The notes: a model not told the origin generated them from the sequence alone. A stretch of 64,000 bases of DNA from Paraphotobacterium marinum (GCF_002216855.1 NZ_CP022355.1:1220695-1284694); one strand, 5' to 3'. Positions 18,028 through 27,493 are shown, numbered from the stretch's first letter. Program-made: numbers and translations.

Positions 18028-19485
18028 CTACACTCTTTCTGATGCTAACTCAAATTTTTGAATAGTTGATACGGTTCCGTTTTTATTAATTTCTTGCATG
18101 AAAAGATATACTGTTTCTTTCAAGCCAATATATTGATTTAAGTCACAACCCCAAAAGCTTTGATTGGCTAGTGTCTTATTTGCAAGTTCTTCTAGGTCAT
18201 TCTCAAATAGAGAATCATTTTCTTTAAAAAATTGCTCTATTTCAGTACTATCTTTTACAGGTGTTTTTATATCTCTAAAAGTACCTCTATAAAAAAGAAT
18301 TAAACAAGCAAGGGAAAAAGCTATGTTTTTGGGGACTTCGTTAAATTTTTCAATATAATGAGTAAGTGATGGTAGAAGCCTTGTATGAAATTTTGAAATA
18401 GAATTCAAAGCAATTGCAGATAACTCGTGTTTAATATAAGGGTTTTTAAAACGTTTAAAAACATTTTGTGAAAAATCCTCTAATCGATCTTTGTTTAAAG
18501 ATAAGGTTGGAATCACTTCGTCTTTAATCATATTTGATATAAATGAAAAAATTATTTCATCATCCATTGACTCTTTTACAGTCTTATTTCCTGATAAAAA
18601 TGAAACAGGAACCATAGCTGTATGGGCACCGTTTAAGATACTTACTTTCTGTTCTTTATAGGGTTTGATATCGTCAACAATTTCAACATTTAAATTTACT
18701 TTACTAAGCTTAAGCTTTTCTTTTAAGAACTCAGGACCTTCAATTACAAATAAATGAAAATATTCTGAAGTAACCAGAAATTTGTCTTCGTAACCCAATT
18801 TTTCTTGCAGCTCTGAAATTTCATCTCGAGGATAGCCTGTCACTATTCTATCGACTAAGGTAGAGCAAACTGTATTGCTTGATTCAAACCAATTTAAAAA
18901 ATCTTTTCCTAAGTCCCAATGATGAGCATACTTTTCAATACATGACTTCAGAAGTGGACCATTATTTTCATTTAGCTCGCATGGAATAAGAATCATACCT
19001 TTGTCTGGAGAAGCATTAAAGTATTTAAATCTATGGAATAATAATTTGGTTAATTTACCTGGAAATGTGGATGGAGGCATATCACTTAGATTATCTGATG
19101 CTTCAAACCTGATTCCAGCTTCCGTAGTATTTGAAAAAACCCACTCAAGCTCTGGATTTTCAAATGACTCTATAATTTTATCAAATTCACCATATGCCAA
19201 TAATTCTTTATTAACACTTCTTATAATTTTTGTATCAACTACTTTTTGGCCAAGTTCGTTAATACCTCGCACAACCGATGTATATAAACCATCCTGACTA
19301 TCTAGTTTGGGTTGAGGTGTATCAATAGGTCGCACAATCGTAACACCACTATTAAAATCTGTAGAAGTATTTAAGCCGTCAATAACCCAATCAACAAAGG
19401 CTCTTAGAAAGTTGCCTTCTCCAAACTGTATAATTTTTTCTGGGTATTTATTACCTGGAAAGTTTGTTCTATTTAATGTTTTCAT
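18028..19485 (-). CDS. uxaB: Tagaturonate reductase (altronate oxidoreductase)
   Basis: Reduces D-tagaturonate to D-altronate with NADH; polyol-dehydrogenase family, 485 residues (E. coli 483). The N terminus MKTLNRTNFPGNKYPEKIIQ and IQFGEGNFLRAFVDWVID match UxaB closely. Further markers: FSNTTEAGIRFEA, STLVDRIVTGYPRDE, VDDIKPYKEQKVSILNGAHT (catalytic Lys and His region) and RFKNPYIKHEL. It is the first gene of the operon uxaB, dehydrogenase, mutarotase-lactonase, kdgK, eda, and diverges from uxaA. A shared 25-bp element lies 116-140 bases upstream. Confidence 0.96.
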   Translation of the reverse strand: MKTLNRTNFPGNKYPEKIIQFGEGNFLRAFVDWVIDGLNTSTDFNSGVTIVRPIDTPQPKLDSQDGLYTSVVRGINELGQKVVDTKIIRSVNKELLAYGEFDKIIESFENPELEWVFSNTTEAGIRFEASDNLSDMPPSTFPGKLTKLLFHRFKYFNASPDKGMILIPCELNENNGPLLKSCIEKYAHHWDLGKDFLNWFESSNTVCSTLVDRIVTGYPRDEISELQEKLGYEDKFLVTSEYFHLFVIEGPEFLKEKLKLSKVNLNVEIVDDIKPYKEQKVSILNGAHTAMVPVSFLSGNKTVKESMDDEIIFSFISNMIKDEVIPTLSLNKDRLEDFSQNVFKRFKNPYIKHELSAIALNSISKFHTRLLPSLTHYIEKFNEVPKNIAFSLACLILFYRGTFRDIKTPVKDSTEIEQFFKENDSLFENDLEELANKTLANQSFWGCDLNQYIGLKETVYLFMQEINKNGTVSTIQKFELASERV

Positions 19486-19839
19486 ATTTTAATTCCGATA
19501 GGATCTAGTCATCTTAATAATATTAAAGATTTTACCTAAAAATAAAATTCATAAAAACTTTATTTTTTTATAAATTAAATAATGTGCCTCATGCATCATA
19601 AAAGTGTTTTTTATATGATTTTTATATTTATTTTGATATTGTTTTGTTTTTTTGAAAATTATTAACTTGTTGATTTTAATAGATATTATTATCTTCTTGG
19701 GCTTGGTGCACAATATTAACATACTGATTTATAATGTTTTTTTTAATATAAATGTTATTGTTGTGAATGTATGAGTTTAATTGCTTTTAAAAATTCTAAA
19801 ATTTAACATATTTACATTAAATTATTATTGAGGTCTAAA
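19486..19839. other. Divergent uxaB / uxaA control region
   Basis: About 350 AT-rich bases without a gene, between two divergent transcription units of the same pathway. It contains the 25-bp element at 19601-19625 and should hold both promoters. I could not assign -10/-35 boxes with confidence in so AT-rich a stretch. Confidence 0.6.
19601..19625 (-). promoter_or_regulatory. Shared 25-bp element, uxaB copy
   Basis: AAAGTGTTTTTTATATG, one variable base, then TTTTTAT: 24 of 25 bases identical to the copy upstream of fucP, same orientation relative to the regulated minus-strand gene and a similar distance (116-140 bases). Also 215 bases upstream of uxaA on the other side. Confidence 0.6.
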
Positions 19840-21333
19840 ATGAAATCGTTTGTTTTAATCCATCCAAAGGATTCAGTTCTTATTGCTCTAAAAGATATGA
19901 TTGAGGGAGATAAAATTAAAGATGTAGAACTAGGTTTTGATTTTATCCTAAAAGAAAATGTAACTCGTGGATCTAAGATAGCTATTAAAGATATGAACAA
20001 GTTTGATGTTGTTTTCAAGTACGGCTATCCGATTGGACAACTCACGGAAAATGTTCGACAGGGGGAAATAATTCATGTTCATAATATTAAAACATTACTT
20101 TCAGAAGAAGGTGATTATGTTTATAAACCTGAATTTAACAAAGTTAACGTTACTCTTCCTGAAAGAAAGATAAAAGCATATACCAGAGACAATGGTGAGA
20201 TAGGTATAAGAAATGAACTGTGGATTATCCCAACGGTTGGATGTGTGAATGCTACAGCTCGCCAGATTATCAAAACTTTTGAAAGAGAAGTTGATACTTC
20301 TGTCATTGATGGAGTTCATTTATTTAGTCATAATTATGGATGTTCTCAATTAGGTGATGATCATGAAAATACCCGAAAAATTCTTGCGGATATGGTTAAT
20401 CATCCAAATGCTGGTGCTGTTCTTGTGATTGGTTTAGGTTGCGAAAATAATCAAATAGATGCTTTTAAGGAGTTAGTAAGCCCTTATAATGAATCAAGAG
20501 TTAAATTTATGGCAGCTCAGAGAGTTGAAGACGAAATAGAACAGGGCGTTAGCTTGATGAAAGATCTTTTCAATTATATGAAAGACTTTAAAAGGGAAGA
20601 TCATTCAATTGGTAAATTAAAGGTTGGCTTAGAATGTGGCGGCTCAGATGGTTTATCAGGTATTACTGCCAACCCATTATTAGGTCAATTTTCAGATTAT
20701 TTAATTAACTATGGGGGAACTTCTGTATTAACGGAAGTACCTGAAATGTTTGGAGCAGAAGAAATTCTTTTTTCTAGATGTGACTCTAAAGAAGTTTTTA
20801 ATGATGCCGTTGATATGATCAATGACTTTAAACATTATTTTGTTAAAAATGAACAACCTATTTATGAAAATCCTTCTCCAGGTAATAAACAAGGCGGCAT
20901 TTCTACACTTGAGGATAAGTCCCTAGGTTGTACTCAAAAAGCTGGAGACTCAAATGTTGTTGATGTATTGAAGTACGGAGAGGTTTTAAAAAAGCCAGGA
21001 CTAAATTTATTATCTGCACCTGGAAATGATGCTGTCGCAACTTCCGCACTGGCTGCTGCAGGTTGTCATTTAGTTTTATTCACAACTGGCAGAGGAACGC
21101 CTTTAGGTGGCTCTGTTCCTACCTTAAAGATTTCGACTAATTCGGATCTAGCGAACCGAAAAAAACATTGGATTGATTTTAATGCAGGTAGTTTAGTTGA
21201 AGACAAAAATATGGACGACCTTTTGATTGATTTTATTGATTTAGTGCAAGATGTTGCATCAGGTAAAGAGTCTAAAAATGAAATAAATGATTTCCGAGAG
21301 TTAGTTATTTTTAAGAGTGGTGTGACGCTTTAA
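19840..21333 (+). CDS. uxaA: Altronate dehydratase
   Basis: Dehydrates D-altronate to 2-keto-3-deoxy-D-gluconate; iron-dependent, cytosolic, 497 residues (E. coli 495). An N-terminal SAF domain (about 1-85, ending QGEIIHVHNIKTL) is followed by the dehydratase core: RDNGEIGIRNELWIIPTVGC, HLFSHNYGCSQLGDDHENTR, LGLGCENNQ-like VIGLGCENNQID, LECGGSDGLSGITANPLLG, TEVPEMFGAE and TTGRGTPLGG. ATG 19840 is preferred because it follows GAGG at a good distance; the TTG at 19828 lies within that site. Transcribed away from uxaB; a hairpin at 21364-21385 follows. Confidence 0.95.
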   Translation: MKSFVLIHPKDSVLIALKDMIEGDKIKDVELGFDFILKENVTRGSKIAIKDMNKFDVVFKYGYPIGQLTENVRQGEIIHVHNIKTLLSEEGDYVYKPEFNKVNVTLPERKIKAYTRDNGEIGIRNELWIIPTVGCVNATARQIIKTFEREVDTSVIDGVHLFSHNYGCSQLGDDHENTRKILADMVNHPNAGAVLVIGLGCENNQIDAFKELVSPYNESRVKFMAAQRVEDEIEQGVSLMKDLFNYMKDFKREDHSIGKLKVGLECGGSDGLSGITANPLLGQFSDYLINYGGTSVLTEVPEMFGAEEILFSRCDSKEVFNDAVDMINDFKHYFVKNEQPIYENPSPGNKQGGISTLEDKSLGCTQKAGDSNVVDVLKYGEVLKKPGLNLLSAPGNDAVATSALAAAGCHLVLFTTGRGTPLGGSVPTLKISTNSDLANRKKHWIDFNAGSLVEDKNMDDLLIDFIDLVQDVASGKESKNEINDFRELVIFKSGVTL

Positions 21334-21363
21334 AGTTTTTTGTTTTGAAATAACTTATTACAT

Positions 21364-21385
21364 AGGCCTCTGTTATTAGAGGCCT
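21364..21385. terminator. Hairpin after uxaA
   Basis: AGGCCTCT / AGAGGCCT, 8-bp GC-rich stem with six-base loop, 31 bases after the uxaA stop, followed by TAAAAATTT. The T-tail is imperfect; still a likely terminator. Confidence 0.7.
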
Positions 21386-21470
21386 TAAAAATTTGGTTGA
21401 TTGTTCTAATTAGCTTGACTAAAATAACTCCACTAATATTATAAAGATATACGCTGGTAATAAGTTTAAG

Positions 21471-21959
21471 ATGGTTCAAGATAAAGAAAATGTGTCAATT
21501 TTTGTGGACGTACAAAATATTTACTACACTTGCCAAGAGGCATTTAAAAGAAACTTTGATTACAATGCGTTTTGGTCTGAAATATCTCAAAGTTATAACA
21601 TCATAGATGCATATGCATATGCAATCCAAAGAAATGAAATTAAACAGATACAATTTCAAAATATCCTAAAGGCCATTGGTTTCCAAATTAAGCTAAAACC
21701 TTTTATTAAAAGAAAAGATGGGACGGCTAAAGGAGATTGGGATGTAGGGATAACAATTGATATGCTTGATGCAGCAGAGACTTCGGATAGATTAATACTT
21801 CTGTCTGGAGACGGAGACTTTACCATTTTATTAGATACCATAAAAACTAAATTTAGAAAAAGGGTTGATGTTTACGGAGTTAATTCTCTCACTTCAAACT
21901 CCCTTATTAACAGTGCTAACTTATTTAGAACAATTGATGATACATTATTATTGAGATAG
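21471..21959 (+). CDS. NYN-domain (LabA/DUF88-like) protein, possible ribonuclease
   Basis: 162 residues, one PIN-like NYN domain. Acidic residues expected of the metal site are visible: FVDVQNIYY at 11-19, KGDWDVGITIDMLDAAE near 85-101, and LLSGDGDFTILLD near 108-120. Members are presumed RNA-processing nucleases; the substrate here is unknown. Stand-alone gene between uxaA and the MATE pump, with its own upstream gap. Confidence 0.8.
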   Translation: MVQDKENVSIFVDVQNIYYTCQEAFKRNFDYNAFWSEISQSYNIIDAYAYAIQRNEIKQIQFQNILKAIGFQIKLKPFIKRKDGTAKGDWDVGITIDMLDAAETSDRLILLSGDGDFTILLDTIKTKFRKRVDVYGVNSLTSNSLINSANLFRTIDDTLLLR

Positions 21960-22050
21960 TAGGTGTTTGTTTTCGGTCATATATTTTTCTATGAAAAAAA
22001 ACACATTTTATTTATAATTGCACATCCTTTAATCGCAGAGAACTCTAACC

Positions 22051-23376
22051 ATGTCAAAAGCAGTTTTAACAACTGGTTCAATTTCGACGCATTTGCTTAA
22101 GTTAACATTGCCAGCTTTAGTCGGTATTTTATGTACTTTTAGCTTTACAATTGTTGATACATATTTTATTTCATTACTTGGGCAAAATGAACTTGCTGCT
22201 ATAAGTTATTCAACACCTATGATTGATATTATTATCGGTGTTGCAATAGGTATCGGTATTGCTATTTCATCAATTGGTGCAAGAATGTTTGGCTCTGGTG
22301 ATTTTGAAAATATTAAAACATTTATTTTCCATGCATTTTTATTTTGCTTATTTTTATCTTTGATTATTACAATTTTTGGCATATTAAATATTGATACCAT
22401 TTTTAAAGGTCTTGGTGCTGCTGGAAATACACTCGTTGAAATTCACAATTTCATGATTGTATGGTTTCTGGGCGTTTTCCCATTATTTATGATTTTTGTT
22501 TGCTCTAATGCTTTGAGAGCTAATGGTAAAGCAAAGGGGCCTGCAAAAATTCAAATATATATGGCAATTTTGAATTTGGTACTTGATCCGATTTTTATTT
22601 TTTCACTTAATTTAGGAATTATGGGAGCAGCGATAGCAGGTCTGATTTCCAGATTTGCAGGTTTGTTTATATTGATAAGAATTTTGATAAAAGAGGATAT
22701 GATTACCTTTGATTATCAAAATCATATGAAAGGTTTTTTATTATCTTGGAATAAAATTATAAAAATGAGTGTTCCAGCATGTCTAGCTAATATGATTGGA
22801 CCATTAGCTACTTTTTGGATCACTTATTTATTATCAATAGTAAGTCAATTTGCAGTCGCAGGCTTTGGTGTTGCAACAAAAATTCAAATGATTGCAGTTA
22901 TTCCCATGTTTGCATTATCTGGCAGTATTGGACCTATAATTGGTCAAAATTTTAGTGCAAAAAAATGGGATAGATCTTTTTTAACTCTTAAAATGAGTTC
23001 GATTTTTTCGATATTTTGGGGAGTGTTTATAAGTTTACTATTACTCGTTTTAGGGCCGTATCTATCTAGAGTTTTTAGTGATAATTTGAAAGTAACAGAG
23101 GTTTCTGATAGTTATATGTATATTGTACCAGTCAGTTACATAGGGTGGGGTATAATTATGATGGTATGTGCAAACTTTAATTCACTTGGAAAGCCTATAA
23201 GGTCAACTTTAATTTCCCTTTTTAGGATGTTAATATTATTTATTCCACTTTCATATTTTATGTTTAATTTATATAGTTTTAAAGGTGTGTTTATCTCTTT
23301 CAATATTTCAACCTTATTTGTTGCTGGCGTTGCATATTTTTGGGCCTATAAAGATTACAAAGGGTACGGCTCTTAA
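22051..23376 (+). CDS. MATE-family multidrug/metabolite efflux transporter
   Basis: 441 residues with two MatE repeats of six helices. Family marks: LTLPALVGILCTFSFTIVDT, YFISLLGQNELAAISYSTP, GIGIAISSIGARMFGSGD, NALRANGKAKGPAKIQI (the NxxRxxG-type loop) and, in the second half, GFGVATKIQMIAVIPMFALS and GPIIGQNFSAKK. It resembles NorM/DinF-like antiporters driven by Na+ or H+. Substrate not predictable. Monocistronic by spacing. Confidence 0.88.
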   Translation: MSKAVLTTGSISTHLLKLTLPALVGILCTFSFTIVDTYFISLLGQNELAAISYSTPMIDIIIGVAIGIGIAISSIGARMFGSGDFENIKTFIFHAFLFCLFLSLIITIFGILNIDTIFKGLGAAGNTLVEIHNFMIVWFLGVFPLFMIFVCSNALRANGKAKGPAKIQIYMAILNLVLDPIFIFSLNLGIMGAAIAGLISRFAGLFILIRILIKEDMITFDYQNHMKGFLLSWNKIIKMSVPACLANMIGPLATFWITYLLSIVSQFAVAGFGVATKIQMIAVIPMFALSGSIGPIIGQNFSAKKWDRSFLTLKMSSIFSIFWGVFISLLLLVLGPYLSRVFSDNLKVTEVSDSYMYIVPVSYIGWGIIMMVCANFNSLGKPIRSTLISLFRMLILFIPLSYFMFNLYSFKGVFISFNISTLFVAGVAYFWAYKDYKGYGS

Positions 23377-23799
23377 TCAAATATCATCGAAATATTTAAA
23401 GTTATATCTACTTTCTAACTATTGGTTTGGTATTTATCTAAATTAATATTTTAGAATCTCATGTGATTTATTGTGTAAATCTTTTTTTAGTACTTCTATA
23501 AATTAATTGTGAGAAGTATCTTCTTATAAAGAATAATTTTAGAGATATTTTATATTAAATATAAAAAAACCACTTTCGAATAAAGTAATCAGTGTAAAAT
23601 TTAGTATTCTTAATTTTCTTTAATTTAAAACGTGAATATCTATTAGTAAAAAATAAAACTGGTCTTTATATCGGAAAATTTTCAAATATACTTGAATAAT
23701 CACAAAATTAAGACCAAAATTTTTTAAATATACATTCAAAGTTGTCGTTTGATATATATTGCATCCAAACTATGAAACATAAAAAATGAGGAATAAGCA
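23377..23799. other. Gene-poor AT-rich region after MATE gene
   Basis: About 420 bases with no convincing gene. It contains small inverted repeats, such as ACTTCT/AGAAGT around 23495-23520 and GGTCTT/AAGACC flanking about 23663-23717, of unknown role. A short ORF starts at its end. Confidence 0.4.
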
Positions 23800-23922
23800 A
23801 TGGAAAAATTTAATTTTAAGTTCGATCGGACGAATTTTAAAGTCAAAGAGTTAGTGAGCATTACTAAAATTTCTACCCATGGGATCTGTTGTAAACGTAA
23901 ACCCATCAACCAAAAAAAATAG
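23800..23922 (+). CDS. Possible 40-residue peptide, unknown
   Basis: ATG 23800 follows a good GAGGAA site by six bases and opens a 40-codon frame: a lysine-rich, cationic peptide with an internal GICCKRK motif and the C terminus NQKK. It is convergent with the phytochelatin-synthase gene, ten bases away. The stop lies directly after an A8 run (23912-23919), so if that run is undercalled the frame would continue about a dozen codons. No known family; it could be a chance ORF. Confidence 0.3.
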   Translation: MEKFNFKFDRTNFKVKELVSITKISTHGICCKRKPINQKK

Positions 23923-23931
23923 TATTTCATT

Positions 23932-24650
23932 TTATTCTTTGTAACTTATAATGAATCCACGAGATTTCTTGCTTTCAGAGTCAACTCCTTTAGAAATTGC
24001 TGTGAATAATTTTTGTTGAGGAATCCAAGTGGGCTGATATTTATATCTTGAAACATCTAATATTAAAAACATTTTCTTATGAGCGTTATATGCGCCTACT
24101 GGTGAAAAGTGACCACAGGATGTGGTGTTTCTAATATACTTACGACAATAATTTATAATAACTATTTTGTTTTTTAGAATCGCTTGAATGATAATTTCAA
24201 TGAATTGCTTTTCATTTATATCAGAACCATAGTAAATCTTATTTTTTAGATTAAAGGTATTCAAAACCTCAAACATTTCATTTAGTGTCATCCCGGATTT
24301 TTTTATTTTATTTTTTTTTATAATTTTATTTACTTTAATATTAAAAATGTTGTCTTGATCAAACATTTTATAATTATTTAGATTTTCTTCAGTTAGAGCA
24401 GGCGGGTCAAGCTTCAATGCATTTAAGGTCATAGCTATAGAAGCTGGTCCACAAAAGCTTAAGTTTTTTTGTGTTATAAAATAGGGTATTAATTGCCAAA
24501 AGCTATTTTTATAAGTTGTTTGTTCGAAAATTAGTTGTCCTTCTTTTGAGTTTAAAGATATTAAACCGGGTTTAAATTTAGGGACTTTGGCATATGAGCA
24601 CAAAGTTAATAAGAAGCTTAATAGTAATAATTTTTTAGAATAAAAGTCAC
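23932..24650 (-). CDS. Phytochelatin-synthase-family protein, probably exported; frameshift in leader
   Basis: Papain-like gamma-glutamylcysteine dipeptidyl transpeptidase/peptidase family (PF05023), N-domain-only as in cyanobacterial forms. Catalytic Cys in NLSFCGPASIAMTLNAL, His in CGHFSPVGAYN, Asp in LILDVSRYKYQPTW. In bacteria such enzymes mainly cleave glutathione or make little phytochelatin. The main frame has only a TTG start at 24603 and continues upstream as a hydrophobic stretch. Adding one A to the run at 24631-24636 gives GTG 24650 and MTFILKKLLLLSFLLTLCSY then AK, a signal peptide cut after CSYA. The whole is 239 residues. The GTG lacks a clear ribosome site. Confidence 0.75.
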
Positions 24651-24742
24651 TTTAATTTTTTTTAAATGTGATTATTTATATGATATTTATAGAACTAAAA
24701 TATTATGTTTTCAAATTTAGTCTGAACATGCTGTATTATGAT

Positions 24743-24772
24743 ATAGATAAAAAACTTTTGTTTTTTATCTAT
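24743..24772 (-). terminator. Terminator after small unknown gene
   Basis: Perfect 13-bp inverted repeat ATAGATAAAAAAC / GTTTTTTATCTAT with a TTTT loop, ten bases beyond the stop of the minus-strand gene at 24782. Confidence 0.65.
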
Positions 24773-24781
24773 TTGTTTGTA

Positions 24782-25068
24782 TTAAAAAGTATACTGAAGA
24801 GCTTCTTTAGGAAGGTGTTTTAAAATTAATTTTTGTTTTTCTTGTGGCTCTAATTTAGCTATTTTTCTTTTCATAAGTTCAAATGCGTTTGAGCTTAAAC
24901 AAGTTTCGTGATTTGAAAAGATTTAATTCTGTCGACTAATAATATTTGTTCAAGGGTTAAGTTTATTTTTTTTTCAAGTTGAAAAAGTTTTAAATACATT
25001 TCTTTAAAATAAATTGTTTCTTCATGAGTAATATGAATGTTAAGTTTTGATAATTCCTGAGGTGACAT
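24782..25068 (-). CDS. Small hypothetical protein, frameshifted as given
   Basis: ATG 25066-25068 follows AAGGA (minus strand) and reads MSPQELSKLNIHITHEETIY onward to FQITKLV and a stop. Adding one T at the four-base run 24916-24919 continues the frame as SFSNHETCLSSNAFELMKRK and IAKLEPQEKQKLILKHLPKE, ending QYTF at a stop followed by a terminator. The product is 95 residues, helical, charged, without membrane segment or signal. No family recognised. The good ribosome site, the continuous reading after one base and the terminator argue for a real gene. Confidence 0.5.
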
Positions 25069-25157
25069 ACAAAAATCCTTTTATGTAATTAAACCATCAA
25101 TATATATAATTTAATTTATTTTGAGATAATGATCAATTTTTATTATGAGTTATATAC

Positions 25158-25607
25158 TTACCAAATTGTTTGCGGGATAAAAATAGTCAGTATACCTAAC
25201 ATTAAAAAAATACATGAATTTATAAAGAGCGATATGAAAAGCAAATTCAATATTAAGCCCTTTTTAGATTTAAAAGATTGTTGAATATCAATTTTAAACA
25301 AATACCATATTATTGATATTATTATAAATGGTATGTATAAAGTTCATGGCGGTTTTAATGAAGAAAAGGCAAAGCCAAAAATGACCCATTCAATTAAACA
25401 GAAGTAAAATAAAGTGAAAAGCCAAATAGTAGTTAAAATTCCTACGAGAGAAAAGCGAAATGAAGACAAAAGAAAGGTTTTATTGTGAAATTTATATAAA
25501 ATAAATGTAACAAATTTTTGATTATTTCGTATAACAAAATAAATAAAAAAACTGAACATGACAAATATGAGCAGCAATATGTAGTTGATTAAAAAAGCAC
25601 GGATCAT
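25158..25607 (-). CDS. Small integral membrane protein with an in-frame TGA
   Basis: The frame opens at 25607 (MIRAFLINYILLLIFVMFSF) and runs 87 codons to TGA at 25344-25346, after SSLKPP. The same frame continues without interruption to TAA at 25158, adding TLYIPFIIISIIWYLFKIDI, then LLFISLFINSCIFLMLGILT and ending PQTIW. Read through, it is 149 residues with about four or five membrane helices. The TGA may be a mutated or miscalled TGG (giving PPWTLY). Unlike other breaks in this window it is a substitution, not a homopolymer loss. Family unknown. Confidence 0.45.
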
Positions 25608-25810
25608 ATTTTTAATTAATTACTATTATAGTTGATAAAGAACATTATAAATCATTATATGCACATTGTTCAATTAGTGATTTTTAAAAAAACTTTCTTG
25701 CAATTTTTTTTTATTCGATTGATTATACAATTTGTATTACAGGATCATTTCGCTTCTTAGTAGATTTGTTTGATTAACAGCATTTTTTATCAATTTTGTA
25801 AGGTGAATAT

Positions 25811-26659
25811 GTGAAAAAGTTGATTTCATTTGATGAGGTGAGCAAAAAAATTGCCCACAAAACTATATTAAATAAAATTTCTTTTGATTTATATGAAGGG
25901 CAAATACTTGGTTTGCTTGGTCATAATGGCGCAGGTAAATCAACTATTATTAATTTATTGCTTGGTGCAGATAATTATACTGGAGTAATTAATGTGATGG
26001 GGAAGACCCCATACAAAGATAGACAAATTATCATGCAAGATTTGGCTTATTTATCAGATGCTGAGTGTCTTCCGAAATGGATGAAGGTTAGAGATATCAT
26101 AAAATATATGAAAGGAGTTCATCCTAAATTTTCAGAAGAGAATGCAGTTTCGTATTTAAATAAAACAGATATAAACTTAACTACCAAAATAGCCGAATTA
26201 TCTAAAGGCATGACAATGCAACTTCATTTGTCTTTAATTATGGCTACTAATTGTAAAATTTTGATATTAGATGAGCCTACTTTGGGGTTGGATTTAATGT
26301 ATAGACATGAGTTTTATCAATTAGTCCAGGAGTGGTTTAATGAATCCGGAAGAAGTATTCTAATTACGAGTCATGAAATAAATGAACTTGAAAATTTTAT
26401 AACAGATGTTGTTTTTATCAAAAATGGTTTTGTTACTACACGCAGCAGCTTGGAAAATATAATCAGCGAATATTGTAAGTGCAAGGTGGAAGTTTCACAT
26501 TTTGAAAAATTGAAAAAGTTCAACCCCTATATTTTGGAGTCGAACAATCGAGAAAATATAATCTTAATTAAAAAAGAATTTCTTGATGAGGTAGAATCCA
26601 TAGAAACTATCATACCGAATATATCTGAAATTTTTCTTGCTCATCAAAAGGGAGCCTAA
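25811..26659 (+). CDS. ABC transporter ATPase (ABC-2 type, export)
   Basis: 282 residues. Walker A GHNGAGKST at 37-45; a degenerate signature LSKGMTMQLHLSLIMA near 137; Walker B ILILDEPTLGLD; switch His in LITSHEINELE. The pattern SKGM instead of SGGQ is typical of YtrB/CcmA-like ABC-2 exporters. Start is GTG 25811 after AAGGTGAA. Four bases after its stop begins the membrane partner, so the two form an operon. Substrate unknown; related pairs act in antibiotic or bacteriocin resistance or envelope stress. Confidence 0.88.
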   Translation: MKKLISFDEVSKKIAHKTILNKISFDLYEGQILGLLGHNGAGKSTIINLLLGADNYTGVINVMGKTPYKDRQIIMQDLAYLSDAECLPKWMKVRDIIKYMKGVHPKFSEENAVSYLNKTDINLTTKIAELSKGMTMQLHLSLIMATNCKILILDEPTLGLDLMYRHEFYQLVQEWFNESGRSILITSHEINELENFITDVVFIKNGFVTTRSSLENIISEYCKCKVEVSHFEKLKKFNPYILESNNRENIILIKKEFLDEVESIETIIPNISEIFLAHQKGA

Positions 26660-26663
26660 TAAT

Positions 26664-27493
26664 ATGAAATTGTTTTTTTTGGTAGAAAGAGAGATTAAAG
26701 AAAATAAAATGAATTTTAAAATACCATTAATAATTGGTATTTTATCTATTTTATTTAACTTCACCGCAAGTTGGAAAAATCAAGATTTTATTTATGAATC
26801 TAACTCTACAAATTTATTTATTTCTAATCATATCATTTCTGGCATATCGTCAAACTTTGCTTTTGATTTATCTGGAGTGCTTTTTTTGTTTTTATTTATT
26901 TCATATATCTCCAGCACACTTCCAAAAGAAAGAAAAAATGGTAGTTATATGTTTTGGAGAAGCATGCCTGTAAGTAATTCAATGCACTTAATTTCTAAAC
27001 TGTTTTATAGTTTAATTGTATTACCATTTTATTGTTTGTTACTTTTTTTATCTTTGGAACTTTCGATTCTAATAAAATATACTTTAGCTCATTGGGGAAA
27101 TATCGTATCTCAGGAAATTTTGAGTTTTTTTATATTTAATTTGCTGAATTTTTTAAAAAATATCTTTTTTACAAGCATAGTATTATTTCCATTAGCATCA
27201 TTGTTTCTGGTAGTGTCTCAAATTACAAAACGTCCGATAGTTATTGTTATAATAGCTTCATTTTTTATATTTTATTCAGCTCTTTATTTCTTCATGGAAT
27301 ATTGTATGAATACTTGCTCCATAATTATTTTTCCCTATCATTTAAAGTTATAACCTCTGAACACCCTTATCAAGAGATAACTAATTTTGGCTTAAATCGA
27401 ATGATAGGTTTATTATTTATTGGGTTTGGTTTATTTTTATATGCTAGTAAATTATATGGAAAGGAAAGTTTGTCGCGACGATTTTCAATATAG
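26664..27493 (+). CDS. ABC-2-type membrane permease, frameshifted as given
   Basis: Membrane subunit of the exporter pair. ATG 26664 follows GGGAGCC. The frame stops at about 27351 after IIIFPYHLKL; adding one T to the run at 27328-27332 gives IIIFSLSFKVITSEHPYQEI and continues through a last helix (MIGLLFIGFGLFLYASKLYG) to 27493. The joined product is 276 residues with six likely helices, including FLFLFISYISSTLPKERKNG (cytoplasmic loop typical of ABC-2 permeases) and the FWRSMPVSNS segment. No closer family assigned. Confidence 0.75.

Noticed and set aside
19001-19297. 98-codon plus-strand ORF
   Set aside because: Lies wholly opposite uxaB, which is clearly coding; no ribosome site and no protein-like motif.
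12679-21333. Galacturonate utilisation operon
   Set aside because: UxaB, UxaA, KdgK and Eda fit, but UxaC and a hexuronate permease (ExuT) are missing, while dehydrogenase, lactonase and LgoD fit L-galactose.
23736-23930. 64-codon minus-strand ORF
   Set aside because: No ribosome site; overlaps the better-supported short plus-strand ORF at 23800.
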